Assembly: GCA_036872755.1 (NCBI GenBank)
Contig: JAVHNS010000008.1
Span: 1,674,001 to 1,738,000, forward strand
From: Orbilia blumenaviensis
Taxonomy: Eukaryota > Ascomycota > Orbiliomycetes > Orbiliales > Orbiliaceae
Direction of reading: 5' to 3'
DNA: 64,000 nucleotides
The notes beneath the pieces were generated by a model. It ran no database searches and was not told where the DNA came from. It saw only the letters and a list, made by a program, of their open reading frames with translations. Shown here one piece after another: positions 12,801-26,800 of the stretch. The position numbers were made by a program, and so were the translations under genes. Position 1 is the first letter of the stretch; each line of letters begins with the position of its first letter.

Positions 12801-14855
12801 CTGCACTACGCGGCTTAACGGTATTTGCCGCTCGCTGTGAGATATATTTCTATATGTATTTTGTTGTTTTGTAAGCTTGGTATATCTTACCAAGACGGCA
12901 GAAAAAAAAGACTTGTGACCCCGTTAGCCGCGTGCCGCAGTTACAATTTTAAATTTATATTGAACCGTGATATTAACTATAGGAATCCGGATCGGTTTAT
13001 AACAGAGCACTGCTAAGTTAAGTGATAATTATCCTGCTACTTGCATATGTTCCCTCTCAAGCTCTAACCGGGCCGAATCCACGTGTATGTGCGGATTTCT
13101 ATATATGGTGTGTCCTATCATATGAGGTTCCGCCCTTTTCGTGCGATCGTGGTGACATCCAGGCACAGGCGCCTCTCATCCCCAAACAGTGGCGCAGGTG
13201 CATGTCATATTGTATCTCTTAAGATCATTGACGAGGGAGCCAGAAAAAGGACCCTGTGGGCAGAGGATCACTCCCTCCGGCAGCTGGGACTGGACGACAC
13301 GGCATCCTGATTTGACTCGATCCCTTTTTTTGCCTTATTCAGCCCTCTCAAGCAAAGTACCCAACAGTCACGTAAGATTCGGGCCATCCGTTCGTTTTTT
13401 GGTTTACCGGGGCGACCATGGCAGATATCACCAAACGGAAATGTGATAACCACAAACCTAGTTCCAAAACCTCTCCGCTCCCCCCAGCTCCACACAGAGT
13501 GTATATTTTATTTTTTTTTATTTATTTTTTATTATTTATTTTTTTATGTCCCTCATCGTGCACATGATTGATGGCTTTTTTCGAAGCTTCGTACGGCTGT
13601 TCTCGCGAGGGCGTTCCCCACCCTGATGATGAATGGGACATGCTTAGGACACATCTTATAGAAACGTTCTAACAGGTCAGATTCTGGCCTGTTCGATCCG
13701 CCAAGCCTGTAGAAATGTGCGAGGGAAAGCTTGTATGTCATGGTTTTTTTGCTGCCTGGATCCTCGAAGATTCGCGACTTGTCTCTTCAGGTTTCTGTTT
13801 CGAGGATGCACGGACATTGATGCCTCGTGGACGTGCGCGAGATGTACTTGAGCTTGTATCCAATTATATCTACTTGTTAAGTAATAACTTACTTACCCAC
13901 TGCTAGCTCCGTCAGGCTGAACGTCTGGAAAATATTAAAGAAGAGAGGAATTTGAATAGCTAGCTTGGGTCGGGTCGCGGTGAGTGCGTGAGCATGAGTG
14001 TGTTTGTCAACCATGTTTGCCGTCGTTCAGTTTGCACAAGGGGTCTCAGGTCCCATTTGTCTCTCGATAAGACCGGGAAGCCGGGAAGGTTAGCTATCGG
14101 TGTCGCAGCCTGACGAAGAAAAAAAACCGAACCCATTCTTTCCCGAAATAAAACATGCATCCGTGATTCTGAGCCGTGAATGAAGCAAAACGTATAAACC
14201 CACACCCCCGCGACCCACATCGAGCTCAGAATTCAAAAGAATGAGACCTTTTTCTAATATCCTTATTTTTTTATTTTTTTTTTTCCCTTCTCTCTGGATA
14301 AAACTTTTATGTTCCTGTCACTCTCAGGTCTCAGATAGCAATTAGTGATGACCTGTTACGTACAAATCCTTCGTCGCTGATTGCGTACGCAAATTGATTT
14401 CTCAAATGAGAAAAGCACGGGCAAGGTTTTACCATGGAGCGATTTCTCGAGCTGTCCTTCCCGCTTCCCCACGGGCAGCGAAGGATGAACCTCGACATCA
14501 TTTCTTCATCTGGAATTTTCCGCCGGCGCTACAACCTGAACTTGGAATTTATAGGCCGAGGGCGGTTAACCGTAAACTGCATGTTGATGTTGCACATAAA
14601 AACCAAAAATAAAAATAAAACTAAAAAAACGAGGCGACTTTTTTGATAGACATATGATATGGAGAAAAAGAGACTCGGATCGAATTGGTCGGAGGCATGT
14701 AAGTGTAAGGACCTGGCGACCAAATGGTAGTCCTTTAGAATTCCCAAGATTGGCCCGCGGGATATACACTCTTCGTGCATGCATGCATTGAGCTCGCATT
14801 GATTAGCTGCAGTGGAGTCAGCTAAAGTCGATATCTCTGCACGCAGTACATATCA

Positions 14856-15503
14856 TGTAAGTAAGTACTTAGTGAATGTACAGATACTTCAGTACTTGGG
14901 GTATGTTATGTGAGGAGGAGTAGGTAAGAGAATAAATAATTACTTACCTAGGTTACTTAGGTTCGTATGCACGTCTGCAAGCACGAGGTGCCTTAAAGCC
15001 TAAGCTTTTTTTTTTTCATTCTGACAGATCGAATCGAACCATGCCCGATGTCCCTCAATCTTGCTTTCAGATATCTCCGGTTTTTGCTGTATACATACCG
15101 TAGGACATACATGTAGTAACGGTATTAGTAGCTTTGCCAGCAGATAGCTCACAACCCCTTAGCACTGAAGCCCTTTTTTTTTTTTCCTTGACCTGCCCGG
15201 TCGGATTACCGAGCTTATTTGCCATTGATGTGGGAAGAGTTTCTCCCAAGACCCAAGACCGGCCGCATCGTTGCCGTAGCTCACGCTAGCTAACCCAAAC
15301 CCGTCGGTCTGCGTTAGCTTGGACCCTTTTCAACAACCTGTTTTTTTCCCTCCTGGTTTCCTTGTTCCTTTCGTACGTATGTAAGTACCTAGTAAGTAAA
15401 TGAGAGAGAGAGAGAGAGAGTGGGTGAGTGAGTGACATGTAATGTCAATAGTAGGGGAAAGAGGGTACATTGCATACTGTGTATTCGAGTAAGTAAGTAA
15501 GTA
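14856..15503. repeat. Cluster of GTAAGTA / TACTTAC tracts
   Basis: Degenerate tandem copies of GTAA/GTAC tetramers occur at 14856-14872, 14938-14965, 15381-15400 and 15489-15503, with a GA dinucleotide run at 15402-15420. Several tracts are near-palindromic around TTAC/GTAA. They resemble tracts elsewhere in the window (6679-6692, 23341-23378, 45448-45486, 53127-53148, 62085-62120). Confidence 0.6.
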
Positions 15504-17508
15504 CCGAGCAGGATGTAAGTGCTTGCTTGCTTGCAATTAACTGCATGGCGACGTGCGAGCGCGAGATACTGCGAAAGCTTTCTTTCTTTCACCGCCTTCG
15601 ATATATTAATCGATCGTCAGTCCTGGCGCCTGCCATTGGCCGGAGCCCATCGCTGACATTGGTCTCCGAACCACCATCATCCATGCCGGCATGCCACGAA
15701 GAGAAAGGAAGGAAAGACACAGACTCCACAAGGAATGTTTACGATCCACCACGGAGCACTGCACTGACGTATGGGAAGTGGGAAAGCCTACCTCCAATCA
15801 TCATCCTTACCAACCGCTTTGGCACCCCACACACTAAAAAAACCCTCGCCGAGGGGGGCTTCAACTAATGTAGACTGCCCTTCCAGCTTTCCGTTCCAGG
15901 TGGATCTTTCTGAACGTTTGCAACGTATCAAAGTTAGAGGCCAACTCAGTGGAACCTCTGGAAATTGTAAACCTATCCAATGGGCGTGAAGTCAAAGCGA
16001 AAAAGAAATCCGTCTTTCCCTTGAACCTCAGTCCTGGTTCATGGGATTCCCTTCCAACCTGTCCTCTCCCCAAAAAGGTTTTAGAGGGGCCCCAAAGCTA
16101 CGTCTCCACATTCCTTTTGATTCCCCGTTGTTGCAAGTATCACCCTTGTTTAGGCGATGGGCCCGTCTTTCACCCCGTGCCTCCGCCATAGTTGCAATTG
16201 CAGCATAGGTTTGATATTTGATAATTCCGTGGAGCCTCTCGAAGCTTAACATGAAAATTAAAAAAAATAAAAAAAATTTTTTTTTATGAAATTGTTACTG
16301 TGGACGATTTAGAAAGACAGAAAGAAAGAAGAAAAAGGTGGCTACTCGCGGCATATCACGCTGGGGAGCTTTGATCGAAATTTAACTCACTTTCGAATTT
16401 CCCCGTTTACCGTTAGTGCCGTAGTGTTCGAATATGGTTCCATGGAAGAAGAAGGAGAAAATTGGTTTCCAAGGTTGGTTGGAATGAGTAAATTTGATGG
16501 TTCGCCAGTTAAGCAAAAAAAAAAGTGAACGGGATACAAAAAATAAATAACATAGACAGGTAGATATACAGTTATTCCCTTGCAGATTTCCATAGAACTA
16601 TAGACTTCCCAGACCTCACTATGTTCTCCCCTCCGTAAACCGAACCCCAGAACCCCCCGGTCCATCATCCATACCCATTAGGTCATTGAGAACGTATATA
16701 CTGTGAACAGCAAAAAAAAAAAAAATCCAGCACAATGAACTCCATCGAAGCAAATACGATCAAACGGATAACTCAAGCTGAGGCGGAAATGAAAATGAAA
16801 ATAACAAAGTAATTTAGAGGAATGTTACAGAAGCAGACGTGTCGAAAATAGGCAGAAAAGGACTTTTGTGGATGAAAGAAAGGAAGAATGGAATCGAATA
16901 TCCAGAAGGGAAAAAAAAAAAAAAAAAAAGTTATCGTCCTTCCCACCGCCCCAGTTTTGCTGCTGTGGCCGCAAAATATAAAAAATTGGCACAAAAGGCG
17001 TGAGGAGTTGAAGATTTGACAGTAGGGAAAGGATGAAAGTTTTGTTTTCTTAGATGAAATGAACCATAGAATGGAGGTTTCTGCAAGAAGATTCGTTTGT
17101 GTTTCGTGAATAGAACCTGTGTGCTAGTTGGCTCTAAGTAGCAGTAATTGGAATCAAGCGGCGATTATATGAGAGGCGAGTTGTGACCATGTGTGTGCAA
17201 AGCTGTACTGCAGATATCTATCCCATTCCCGCAAGTGTGCAGAAAAAAGGAGAAAGCCCCCGAATGCAAAGGATAAAACCAACCACCTTTTGATAGGGAA
17301 GACCTGTTTAGAACGTCCGAATCATCCAGTGGTGTTCTTATCAATATAATAAAACAAAAAATGAGGAAGGGTTGACTAGGAGCGAACAAATCGGCGAACT
17401 TTATTTCTGAACGGGTCCAGATTCCAGCTGTAGGCGGATTGAATGTATTTGAACGAAACAACCATTTAGCCAGCGACTAAGATGCTGGCCACGCATCCCC
17501 ATAGATAA

Positions 17509-17532
17509 GAGAGAGAGAGAGAGAGAGAGAGA
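17509..17532 (+). repeat. (GA)n microsatellite
   Basis: About twelve GA units lie roughly 50 bp beyond the stop codon of the gene at 17580-19221, probably within its 3' untranslated region. Confidence 0.85.
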
Positions 17533-17579
17533 AAACATAAAAAAAAATAGAGACAACCATCAGTTTTGGCTGGAGTTCG

Positions 17580-19221
17580 TTACTGCTCAATCTCCCATTT
17601 CGGGTACCCTTGACCTCGGGAAGCTTCTAGTGAAATTCCATTGCGCAACGTACGATCGCTGGTAACGAACACTCTGCCGTATGGACCTTCGTAGTACAGC
17701 CGGTGGGTGTGGACATTGAATCCGAGGTCTTCTCGGAGAACTTTGGCAAGGCTGGACCAGCTGTAGGAACCACCAGGCATAAAATCTTCTGCAACAGCGG
17801 TGCAACGTCGATCGGAAAATGATTCCATGATTGTCAATACAATCGATCCTGGTGTAATAGGTTGGTTGTTTGGGTAGATAATGGGGTATGAAGTTGGGGG
17901 AGCAGGTGGTTGACTTGTGGGCAGTGGAGGGGCGATCGGCTGCCCAGGAGAAGAGCTCCCAATCATAGTTATGGGCCCTGTCCCAGTGATGGTCCTCTGC
18001 TCGTTCGGAAACGGCGGGATAGTAGCGGCAGGTGGCACTGGAGTTTGCAATGGTGCTGGTGTCTCCTGTGGAACACCACCCATGGAGCGCTGGTTTGGTG
18101 GCTGCTCAGGGGAAGCTGTGCCGGGTTCCTCTTTTGTCTCTAGAAATGCAGAGTCTTGCAAGTTAGATCAGTCTCATAGGGTGTGTAAGAGGGATTGGGA
18201 GGGCTTTACCTTCAGGTTCATCAGCTCCTGCATTTCCCTCATTTGCACGTTGGGTTCTCTTGCTTCGCTGGTTCTGTGTACGGCGAATATCGGCCATCCC
18301 GCACTTGAGTCGATCCATGGCATATATTTTGCGGTACCTGTCGTTTGGTTCGTTCATCCATTCTGGACAATTACGAATCCATTCATCGACAGCAGACTCG
18401 CGGGCGGTAAGGTTAGTGGGGATGACTTTTTGCCCAGCGAGGCCGTGCCTATCAATAACCTTGGTGAGTTCAGTCCTCAATTTCTGATCCCATACAGTTG
18501 TCGAAATCCCAAGCTGCTTGCAAATGGTCTCGATGTTGTAAGGATCTCTCCCCTTGCCATCTGTTCTAATTCTTGGGTTTGGAGGAAGGTCCTGGCTACC
18601 ACCAGATGATCCAGAAGCTTGCTTAGGCTGGGGCGTGCTAGATGGCGCCTGGATTGGAGCGGAAGCGTAAGGGGGATGTATAGCACCGTTCATTGCAGGA
18701 GTTGACATATTTGTAGAAGGGGCAACAGGAGCTGCTGTATATGCCTGTGAACCATATCTCGGCTGCTGGACTTGAGCCTGAGAGTGGTAAGCAAAGTTGT
18801 TGGATGGTTGAGGGTCGAGAGAACCCATACCACCACCAGATGCAACAGCCTGGGCGTGTTCAGTATAAATGTTCGCAGAGGCTGGGTGACTTGCACCGTA
18901 ATGTTGAGGATGGTGGTACTGCTGCTGAGGTGGAGGCGGCGGAAGTTGGTGCGCCTGTTGTGTATGAATGTGAGTTTGTTGCTGCGACTGATCCGGAGTC
19001 CTATTCGGGTCGTTCTCGGTCTTCAGTCTTTTCTGGCCGGGGGAGGCCGTCGTCGCGGCGGCTGCATTTGCAGCGCCTCTTTTACGAGGAGCCGCAGGCA
19101 TTGTTGGAACGAAAACTGAGGACGAAATGGTGATTGGTGATGAGGTAAGTAGAAGGTCGTAGTCAACTCCTATAGTTCCAAGCAGACTTTGGTGCGCCAG
19201 TCCTGCCACGACAGAATTCAA
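17580..19221 (-). CDS. Unknown two-exon protein with Gln/Pro-rich linkers
   Basis: The exons are 19221-18210 and 18139-17580. The intron at 18140-18209 (70 nt) has a GTAAAG donor, a CTAAC branch and a CTAG acceptor, and splicing restores phase. The product is 523 residues from the ATG at 19221, or 483 from the in-frame ATG at 19101 (MPAAPRKRG). The second start looks better because it opens directly into a basic, alanine-rich segment. After a His/Gln/Pro-rich disordered region comes a compact block with RDPYNIETICKQLGIS, VWDQKLRTELTKV and ECPEW-like helices. Exon 2 holds a Pro-rich linker and a second compact C-terminal block (IVLTIMESFSDRRC through YPKWEIEQ). I recognise neither block. No transmembrane or signal segment is seen. 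The upstream region is strongly CT-rich on the coding strand, as in many fungal leaders. It may be nuclear, but that is only inference. Confidence 0.75.
18140..18209 (-). other. Spliceosomal intron of the unknown two-exon gene
   Basis: The donor is GTAAAG, with a GATCTAACTTG branch region and an acceptor TTTCTAG. Phase is 1. Joining gives E-T-K-E-E-P across the junction and continues the Pro-rich frame to the natural stop at 17580. Confidence 0.85.
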
Positions 19222-22200
19222 GATGGTTCTTGATAGACGCTTTTAAGCAGCGGTATGCGGGCTCAGCATGCGGTGTCTTGAAGTTGGGGAATCGGTTTTA
19301 TTTATGTTCTGGGCGGACTAAAACGGGTCCAACCTCCCACACCACACCAACGCTAATTAATACCTGCCACACCCAGCACAGAGCACAGGAGCGGGCGAAG
19401 CTGAGTGGAAGGGGAATGGAGGGAAGCAGCCCGCTCGTCATGCAGGAATGGCCAGAGATATGGTGCTGCTGCTGCTGCTGATAATAGTGATGGCAACAAA
19501 AGGACTCCTGAGGAGACGGCTGTCAAGATCAGTAAAAGGAAGCGGTGGGAGGATGAAACAGAGGACAGACGCGAATACAAATGGATCGCAGAGGTTTATG
19601 CGACGAGGGAAGGGGAAAATAAAAATAAAAATAAAAGAAGAGGAGGAAGAAGAGGAAGAAACCCGCCGGGCAGCACGAGCGATATCACAGAAACGAAGGG
19701 ACAGAGGAGATATGTATGATGTTTGGGAGGGAGGAATAGTCAGGAAAAGAAAAGAGGGTGTGAGAGACCGAGGGACGACGACTGGGTCTTTTTTTGGTGG
19801 TGAACACCACAACTTCGACTGGGGGGATGGTGCTCGTGGTGGGATGGGGGAGGAAACCAGGCCGCTGCAGGGAGAAGGGGAAGGGAAAGAGGAGCAGGGG
19901 ATAGGAGTCTTTTTCTGTTAGCGTCTCTGTGACCAACCACGTCCAGAAAGAAGAAGGGGAGGGGGAAGAAACGTGATGGGAAGCCCTTTGGTGCCAGTGG
20001 ATATGACAGAACGGACGTCGAAGGAGCAAACGGAGTCGGACAGCAGGAAATTATAACGACTCCAATTTATTCCCTTTGTGCTGTGTATCAAAACAGGGAG
20101 AGCGAGAAGAGAGCATTCGTTCGGGTCATCCGTGTGTCATGCATGCGCTGTCCACTGATAGACACATACATAGCATAGCATCAATATCCCGGCGTCCGAT
20201 GTGCGCCTAAGGGGTTTTCGGTCTCGCAGGCAGCCCCCAAAACGCCGTGAAGCATGGGGTCTCTAGACTCGGTTTTCTGGACCACAGTCGTCTGTACCAC
20301 CAAAAAGCCTGAGTGAGATAGATCGCACCTGCCAGCTGGCGGCCCACGAGAATAAAAGAGACGGCTGGAAAAAGGAAACAAAACACTAGCGAGGCATATG
20401 GGCCAGACATGTAATTGCAGGGCGGGAACTCACTTCTCCAAGTATATCTGTAGGACGCTGAAAACCGGCACCCGGGGGGACCCGGAAAAGGATGGTAGAG
20501 TGGACCGGAAGATGAGATGGGGATGGTGCTTGAGACACGCAGTCGATGGTCAAACGGTTGGATATAGATTTTGCTGGCCGTCCTTCGATGTTCCTTCTTG
20601 TTTGTACGGGCCAACTTCAGCCTCCTGTTCGACGAGGCAACATCAAAAGGTCTATAAAACCACTTGATTGGTAGTGGGCGGCGATTCTGGTGGTGAGCGT
20701 GTGCGTGTGCGTGGATCCCAGGCTCGACTCCGGATGGGAGGTATCAATGGAAGCGGAGAAGTTGGAGGAGGGAGTGTCCCCTGGGGCTACAAGTCTATGT
20801 TCCGGGGCATTTCCGGGAACAGCTTGAGCGATGTGGCCGTTCCCGGATGACCCCGGTGCCACTGTTGCTAGGATGGCAATCGCCCCACCCACTTTTCGAA
20901 ACTCCAGCAATCAATCAAATCTTCGGATTTGTGCTTTTTTCGACTCTTTTTTTTTTTTTTTTTTTTTTTTTCCTTTTTTTCTATATATATTCTTTTTCTT
21001 TGAACGAAGTATCTTGCTTGCTATAGTCTGCTTCTTATCATTATCGCGAAAGTTATAGGGAATCAATTAATGAATGAGTGAGTGAGAGCATGAATTTATT
21101 GATCTTAGGACTCGACAGAGTATACGTAGACCTTTTCCTTTTTTTTTTTTTTTTTTTTTTTAACTGTTATCACAACCTCATCAATGTCACGAGCATGCAT
21201 GTTCAACTGTCGGCCGCTGGGGCTGCCTTGAAAAACTTGGCGGGCTTGGAGAGTATGACCGGTCGGGCGAATCGTCGGAGTAGAGTCGACAGACACCAAG
21301 GGCTTCGGGAAAAGGGAGGCTGGGTGAGCGGGGCACCTATGATCAATTGCGCTGTTGGCTGTTCCATTTCGATGCATAATTACATGCGTACATACATACC
21401 TAAAGTACGGAGTACTTGATGTATGAAGTTCGTACAGGTACTGTAATTCGCGCCGGCTTGGACCAATCTGAACAAGCTTGGATGGGTGTCGCCCCAGCAT
21501 GCTAAATTTCCAAACGGCTAGCCTCCACGATACCACCCGTTTTGTCGGCGCTGTTCGCGGGACCACTGGAATAAACCTCGCGAGCTCCAAGTGCAAGTGC
21601 ATTACATGCTATAGACGATTGCAGCACATGCTGGCTAAGTATACCAGCCAGCAAGAAGCAAGCTCCACGCATTGATTAGCGTCTGTATATGTATAGCGGT
21701 CCAGAAACGAGGATGCCCAAAATATCGACACCAAGAAGCATGGATGGCATCCCATGTTCTCTGGCGGCTAGGAAACCTGACCAGTTAGTGTGTCATAATG
21801 TCGACATGTATGTACATGACGGGTCCTTCGCTGCCCTGCCCCTCTCGCAAAACCGCCACCAGCCCAACCAAGGGACTATTGCTGGGGGGGTTATTTCAGG
21901 GGAACGGTTGGAATATCATTTTTCGACGGTGCGTGTGCGTAGCAAACAACAGAAGCTGCAAGTCAGTCTCTCTTGAAACGTAGGATCCAGGTGACACCCC
22001 TCGAAGCCGAATGACTGAATCTGGCAAAAGATAGGCGAATAACAACCTCGACTGGCCTTAAGCCTGTTCAGGGATGCCGCCCCGGCCTTGGTCTCTCAGT
22101 TCGTGAATGAACGAATTCATGTTTGTCGGATGGCAGAGAGGCAAAGAGGCTCCAACTGTTACACTCGGAAAACCTGCTTTTTACGCAAGCAGAGAGCGAG

Positions 22201-22563
22201 CCTGCATTGGCGATATCGCCTCCCCGGCTATTGGAAGCCCCTGGCGATTTTATATCTTTCAGCCGGCCTGTGGGTCATGACCATAAGTGTCCGATATGAC
22301 AGGAAAGCGAGCGAGCGGAGAACTGGTAGGTCCCGTATTGTAATTATATCAGCATCTCGATATCTTCGAGATGGGATCAATTGAACAAGGAGGGGGAGCT
22401 TCTGTGGTTGCGACAAGGACGGTTGGGGCCGCTTCCAAGGGTCTTAAGCCTCGAGGGACGTCCGTGTCTCACGCAAGAGGCTGTATGTTTTACATCTTCG
22501 AACGCTCGCGCCGGCCAGGGTTTATTAGGCGCAAAGTCGGGAGCATGCCGCCTGATTCCAACG

Positions 22564-23150
22564 GGACAGGACAGGACAGGATGGGATGGGATCTAGCCCC
22601 TTCGATTGCTGGCTAGATGGATCAATCAATCAGTCAATCAAATCAGCCGGTCAATCGACTAATCAGTGGATGTGCGACCTCATATAGTCTATGCCTGGTC
22701 ATATTACCAAAGCGGCGGGAACGGTGTGGGCTCTGAAGCCGGGGAGGATAGACGGTCATATGGGGATATGCATATACCTATATGAGGGGGCGGTTGATGA
22801 AGTTATATTAATGTTTCCCGAGCTTCGGAGAGTGCTTGATCTGAGCATGTGTGATAAGCCGGGTGGAGGTTGACATACTCGTCATCCACCTTCTCGAATC
22901 CTACCCGTCTAGTCCCTTTCTCCTCTCCTATTCCCCCCCTCCCCCTTCTTCAATACGATTTCAATCCATGCGTATGGTCAGTCCAGTTCGATTCAGTTCA
23001 ACAATCAGTACGAGTACCGCAGTACCGTACCGCAGCCCGTACAGTGCATGCCATATGCATATATGCCTATTCCGTATGCCCTGTCCGTGGCTCGTTATGT
23101 TACATCACATACAATAACATAACATAACATAGGTAACATAACATAACATA
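22564..23150. repeat. Cluster of pentamer and tetramer tandem repeats
   Basis: Three separate short tandem arrays sit within 600 bp: GGACA followed by TGGGA units at 22564-22592, degenerate ATCA/GTCA units at 22620-22668, and AACAT units at 23111-23150 interrupted by GGT. No coding frame is maintained through them. Confidence 0.7.
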
Positions 23151-23834
23151 CCACCATAATCCACGTCGGTTCCGTGCAATTGATCCTATTCGATTCCCAC
23201 CCAGTCAGCTAAATCATTCGGATGCCGATTCGATTCTCTTCAATTCTCACAGTTTTGCATCTGCATTATTTGCAGTTGCATGTGCATGTGAGATTCTTCC
23301 CTTTTTCCTCCTTAAGATCTGTTCTTCCTGCAGCAGCGTATACCTACTTAAGTTACCTAAGTCAGTACTCAGGTAAGTACTGCACTGCAGCTGCGTGGGC
23401 TTCCCCCCCGTATACGGATACCCCGTACCGTAGCTGTCTGCATGCACCGCCAAACCCGGGGCAACATGCAACAAAAACAACTACCCGCGCGTAAGCTATA
23501 ATTTAAACGTACAGATCGAACGATGAGAATTGCAGGACTGCTGCTTTTCCTTCACTAACGTCAGATATCAAAAAGCCGTCAGTCCGACGAATCACGCAAA
23601 TCGCGGCTCGCTTCTTCCCGTTTTTTTGCCACAATTGCTCGTCTTCGACCGTGGAGGCTCCGCCGTACCGTCCAGAACGCCGCGGAACAATGGGCATACT
23701 CATGCGTCTCGGTGCCCTATTTGCAATTTGACGTCTATGTATTTCGGCTGGTCGCTCGAATATCCTAATTTGATTTGCGACAGAGCAATTTTAAACTCAA
23801 ACGTGTGGGCAGACATTTAGCAATCCGGAGGGTG

Positions 23835-23862
23835 TTTTTTTTTTTTTTTTTTTTTTTTTTTT
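23835..23862 (+). repeat. T28 homopolymer tract
   Basis: A run of 28 T in gene-free DNA. Confidence 0.9.
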
Positions 23863-26800
23863 ATCGAAAAATCAAAAATTCTTCCGGCTTCCCCAAAGCC
23901 GATCCCAACTCGCCAATTCTCAAGTGAATGGTACTTGCTGCTTGATGGAGGGGTTAGGACCTTAACGTAATAGGTGTTTCTGTCGGACACCATGCCCCAC
24001 CAGTTCGTCAGGCCCTATCTTGCACAGAATATCTCTGAAGAGGTTTCTTTCATGGCCCAGGAGCGAGCCAAGCACCCAACAATCGCCAATCGTGTATGGA
24101 TGTACCTGTACATGCGCACACGTCTCGAATGCATTTAATTACATCCAGGTTGCATTGATTATGTATCGGAAAATTCCGATTGGATATCGCAGAAATGGCA
24201 TTTCCAAAATATCGGTATCTTAACGGCCAATTTCGAATCTGGCATTACCGTTGGGCAAACCCTCTCTCGTCATTCAGCAAATCAAAATTCATTGTCTTTT
24301 TTCTGATCTTCTACCTTGATATGGGGGAAAAAAGGATTTCAGACGGGATCTTCGGCTAGGGCCAGCGATTCGCTTGGTTGGAACCAGTGGCTTAAGGGTC
24401 CACTTTATTCGATCTCTGACCGGGGTTTAGGTTGGCCAGAACGGGCCTCGACGAGTCCCGAATGGGCGGGATATAGATCTATTGGGGAGATCCCAAGGGC
24501 AGTGCACGTCAACCCGTCTACGTCACCATAGCATATGCTAGTGCATGCCGCTCGAGCTCGACTATCTGATCTACGAGGGCGAGCCAGCGTGCATGCGCGG
24601 GCCTGTGAAACTTAGATCTCGAAATTCCTTCTAACCCTATAGGCTCCATCTGATACCGCAGTTACCTCGATTTGTACACAGCTAAGGATCTTCGATTTCG
24701 ACGCGCAGCGGCGTGCATGTTGCTTGTTGGCACCTACGAAACTGAGAGCTGATCTATACACTATGGACGATGCTGCCGAGATTTTCCACGGAAGACACTC
24801 TGTACCACCCACACACGCATTTATCTATGCACGATAGATAACGTGCCAAGCTGCATTGCAAAACCGTGGTGATACCTCGACGTTCGCTACTATCTAGTGT
24901 ATAACATATACATCCTACTGAAGTGCCTGGTGTCTCTCCCTATGGTTACGTATACTGGCCCGTGGGGGGCAGTGATTAATAAGTCAGACCGTTACGCTGT
25001 AAGTCGAACACTCTTATGTTGCTGTGAAAATTCGTGCAGGGCATCAATGTACGATGGACAATGCATCCAAATCGTGGAATGTTAAACAACCGTTATCCGA
25101 TGCACAATGCATGATGCAGCCCCGCGGAATCCTAGATCAACAGGGTCCTCGAAAACCCCCCCGGACAAGTGAGCTCCAAGCTTTCCAGGCGGGCCATCCA
25201 ATGATAACAAGTTTTTTCCAAGCTCCAAGGTCAGCACAGACTTCGTATAGTTATTTGCGCCGAGAAAACCGACAAGGCGACAGGAAAACCGGCAAAGTAG
25301 TAATCATACCACTTGTTCGCCCGGATACCGGCACCGGAATTAATTATCATGCACTGCAGCAGGTTTCTTAAAACAATACATTTTTTTTTTCTCATCACTT
25401 TATCTAATAGAATTATGTAGCTTGCGTATAGCCCTTATATTCTTTCTCGAAAAATATATCTCACATTCAAAGTTACAAACTTTGAGCAGGTTTTGGTCCT
25501 CGCGTCGGTATGCACATTACATGGACATACCCCGCTTCCCCCATATGAAGCCAAGGTCATGGTCTGGGGGTTCATCTCCAGGTGTCATCCTTGCTTGGGA
25601 CCGAACTCTACTTTGGGCCGACCCTCGCGATCCTCGGGGTGCCCACAAAGTGCCCTCAAGATCGGTGCGACCCACGGCATTATTTTCTTTCCTCTCAAGA
25701 GATGTAAGCCTTACTCTATTGATCAAGCTCGAAAAGCTTACCAAATCCCACCAGGCACCAACTGTCAGAGTAAAAGTTGAAACCGAAGAGTGTACTATAT
25801 CGGTTTAGTAAATGTGTAGGTTTGGTACGTGTGGAGTCGAGCCACAAAACTCAAAGACCCGGAAATGCTCGGTTCGGTAGGCTGTGCGGGCTACAATCGC
25901 AGATGATGGATGTCTGGGCGTTCACCAATCTGCACAAAAATGGGATTTCAGAATCTTCGATCACTTCCCCAAATGATGCAGAGGCGGCGGGATGCCACGA
26001 AAGTAAAGCAAGCCCTGTCCTGTTTTTAGTATGTGTGAAAATCTTGAAACATTGAGAGCCTCCAGCAACGTGGGACCGTGCTGTTCTAACGGTGGCCCTG
26101 TAATGTCATCCCATAATAGACTCGATCTGCGAATAAAGAGCTTAAGACAGCTAGGCTGGCGGGAGGGAAGCTTGAATGAAGCATTTCCCATCGGGAAACG
26201 ACGATAGATTGCTGTATCCAGAGGTATTGGCTCTGGGGTTTAGTCCCTAACATAAAGCGCAGATGGCTTGACTCGTATCCGCCGCCATCCGCGTGCCTCG
26301 CAAAGATTGATTTTGAAGTTCGACTCCTCGGATATCATTCTGTTGCTTCCCTTTTTTCATCCCTCTAAGTCATGGTCACTTTCTTTTTCTCATTACTAAG
26401 TTTATGTCATTCATCGCGCGTCAAGCGAAAATCAAAAACGAAGAAAAAAAGACCTTGCCGAGTTCGGGCCCACAAAAGCGAGAAGGATCGAAATGGAATA
26501 TATCTGCAAAGCTGCAGAGTACAGGGTCCAGATCATCCCATCCCCTGCACGATTGGAGAGCGAGAGTGGGTTCACGAGAGAGAAAGAGGCTCGAGAGAGG
26601 GTGATCGAAATAATTTCCAATTGAGAGTAATGCAGAACATTCCGTGTCTGGATCCGAGACTGGAGTATTCCCTGGAAACAGTTCGCCCGCTGGCCGACTG
26701 CAAGCGAGTTCGAAGTCCAGGTCATCCCGACTTGCAGATTTCGACTCCCGAAAACCTCTTAATCGGATCCGCTAATTTTCGTCAGATGGGTCCGAATAAG

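Larger units (their letters stand above)
8139..17579. other. Gene-free interval, about 9.4 kb
   Basis: No ORF here has convincing coding character. Those over 100 codons (for example around 9337-9699, 10598-10927, 11243-11611, 11702-12013 and 15527-15868) overlap others on the opposite strand and match no family I recognise. The 8139-8600 part is the upstream region of the gene starting at 8138. The 8640-9320 part is TA-rich with RIP-like bias. Short tandem tracts of GTAAGTAAGTAC type occur near 14856-14872, 15381-15400 and 15489-15503. Homopolymers and a GA microsatellite (15402-15420) are also present. Confidence 0.5.

Noticed and set aside
19405..19921. Overlapping plus-strand ORFs of 104 and 157 codons
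   Set aside because: Translations are Lys/Arg/Glu low-complexity from GA-rich leader DNA of the minus-strand gene starting at 19221.
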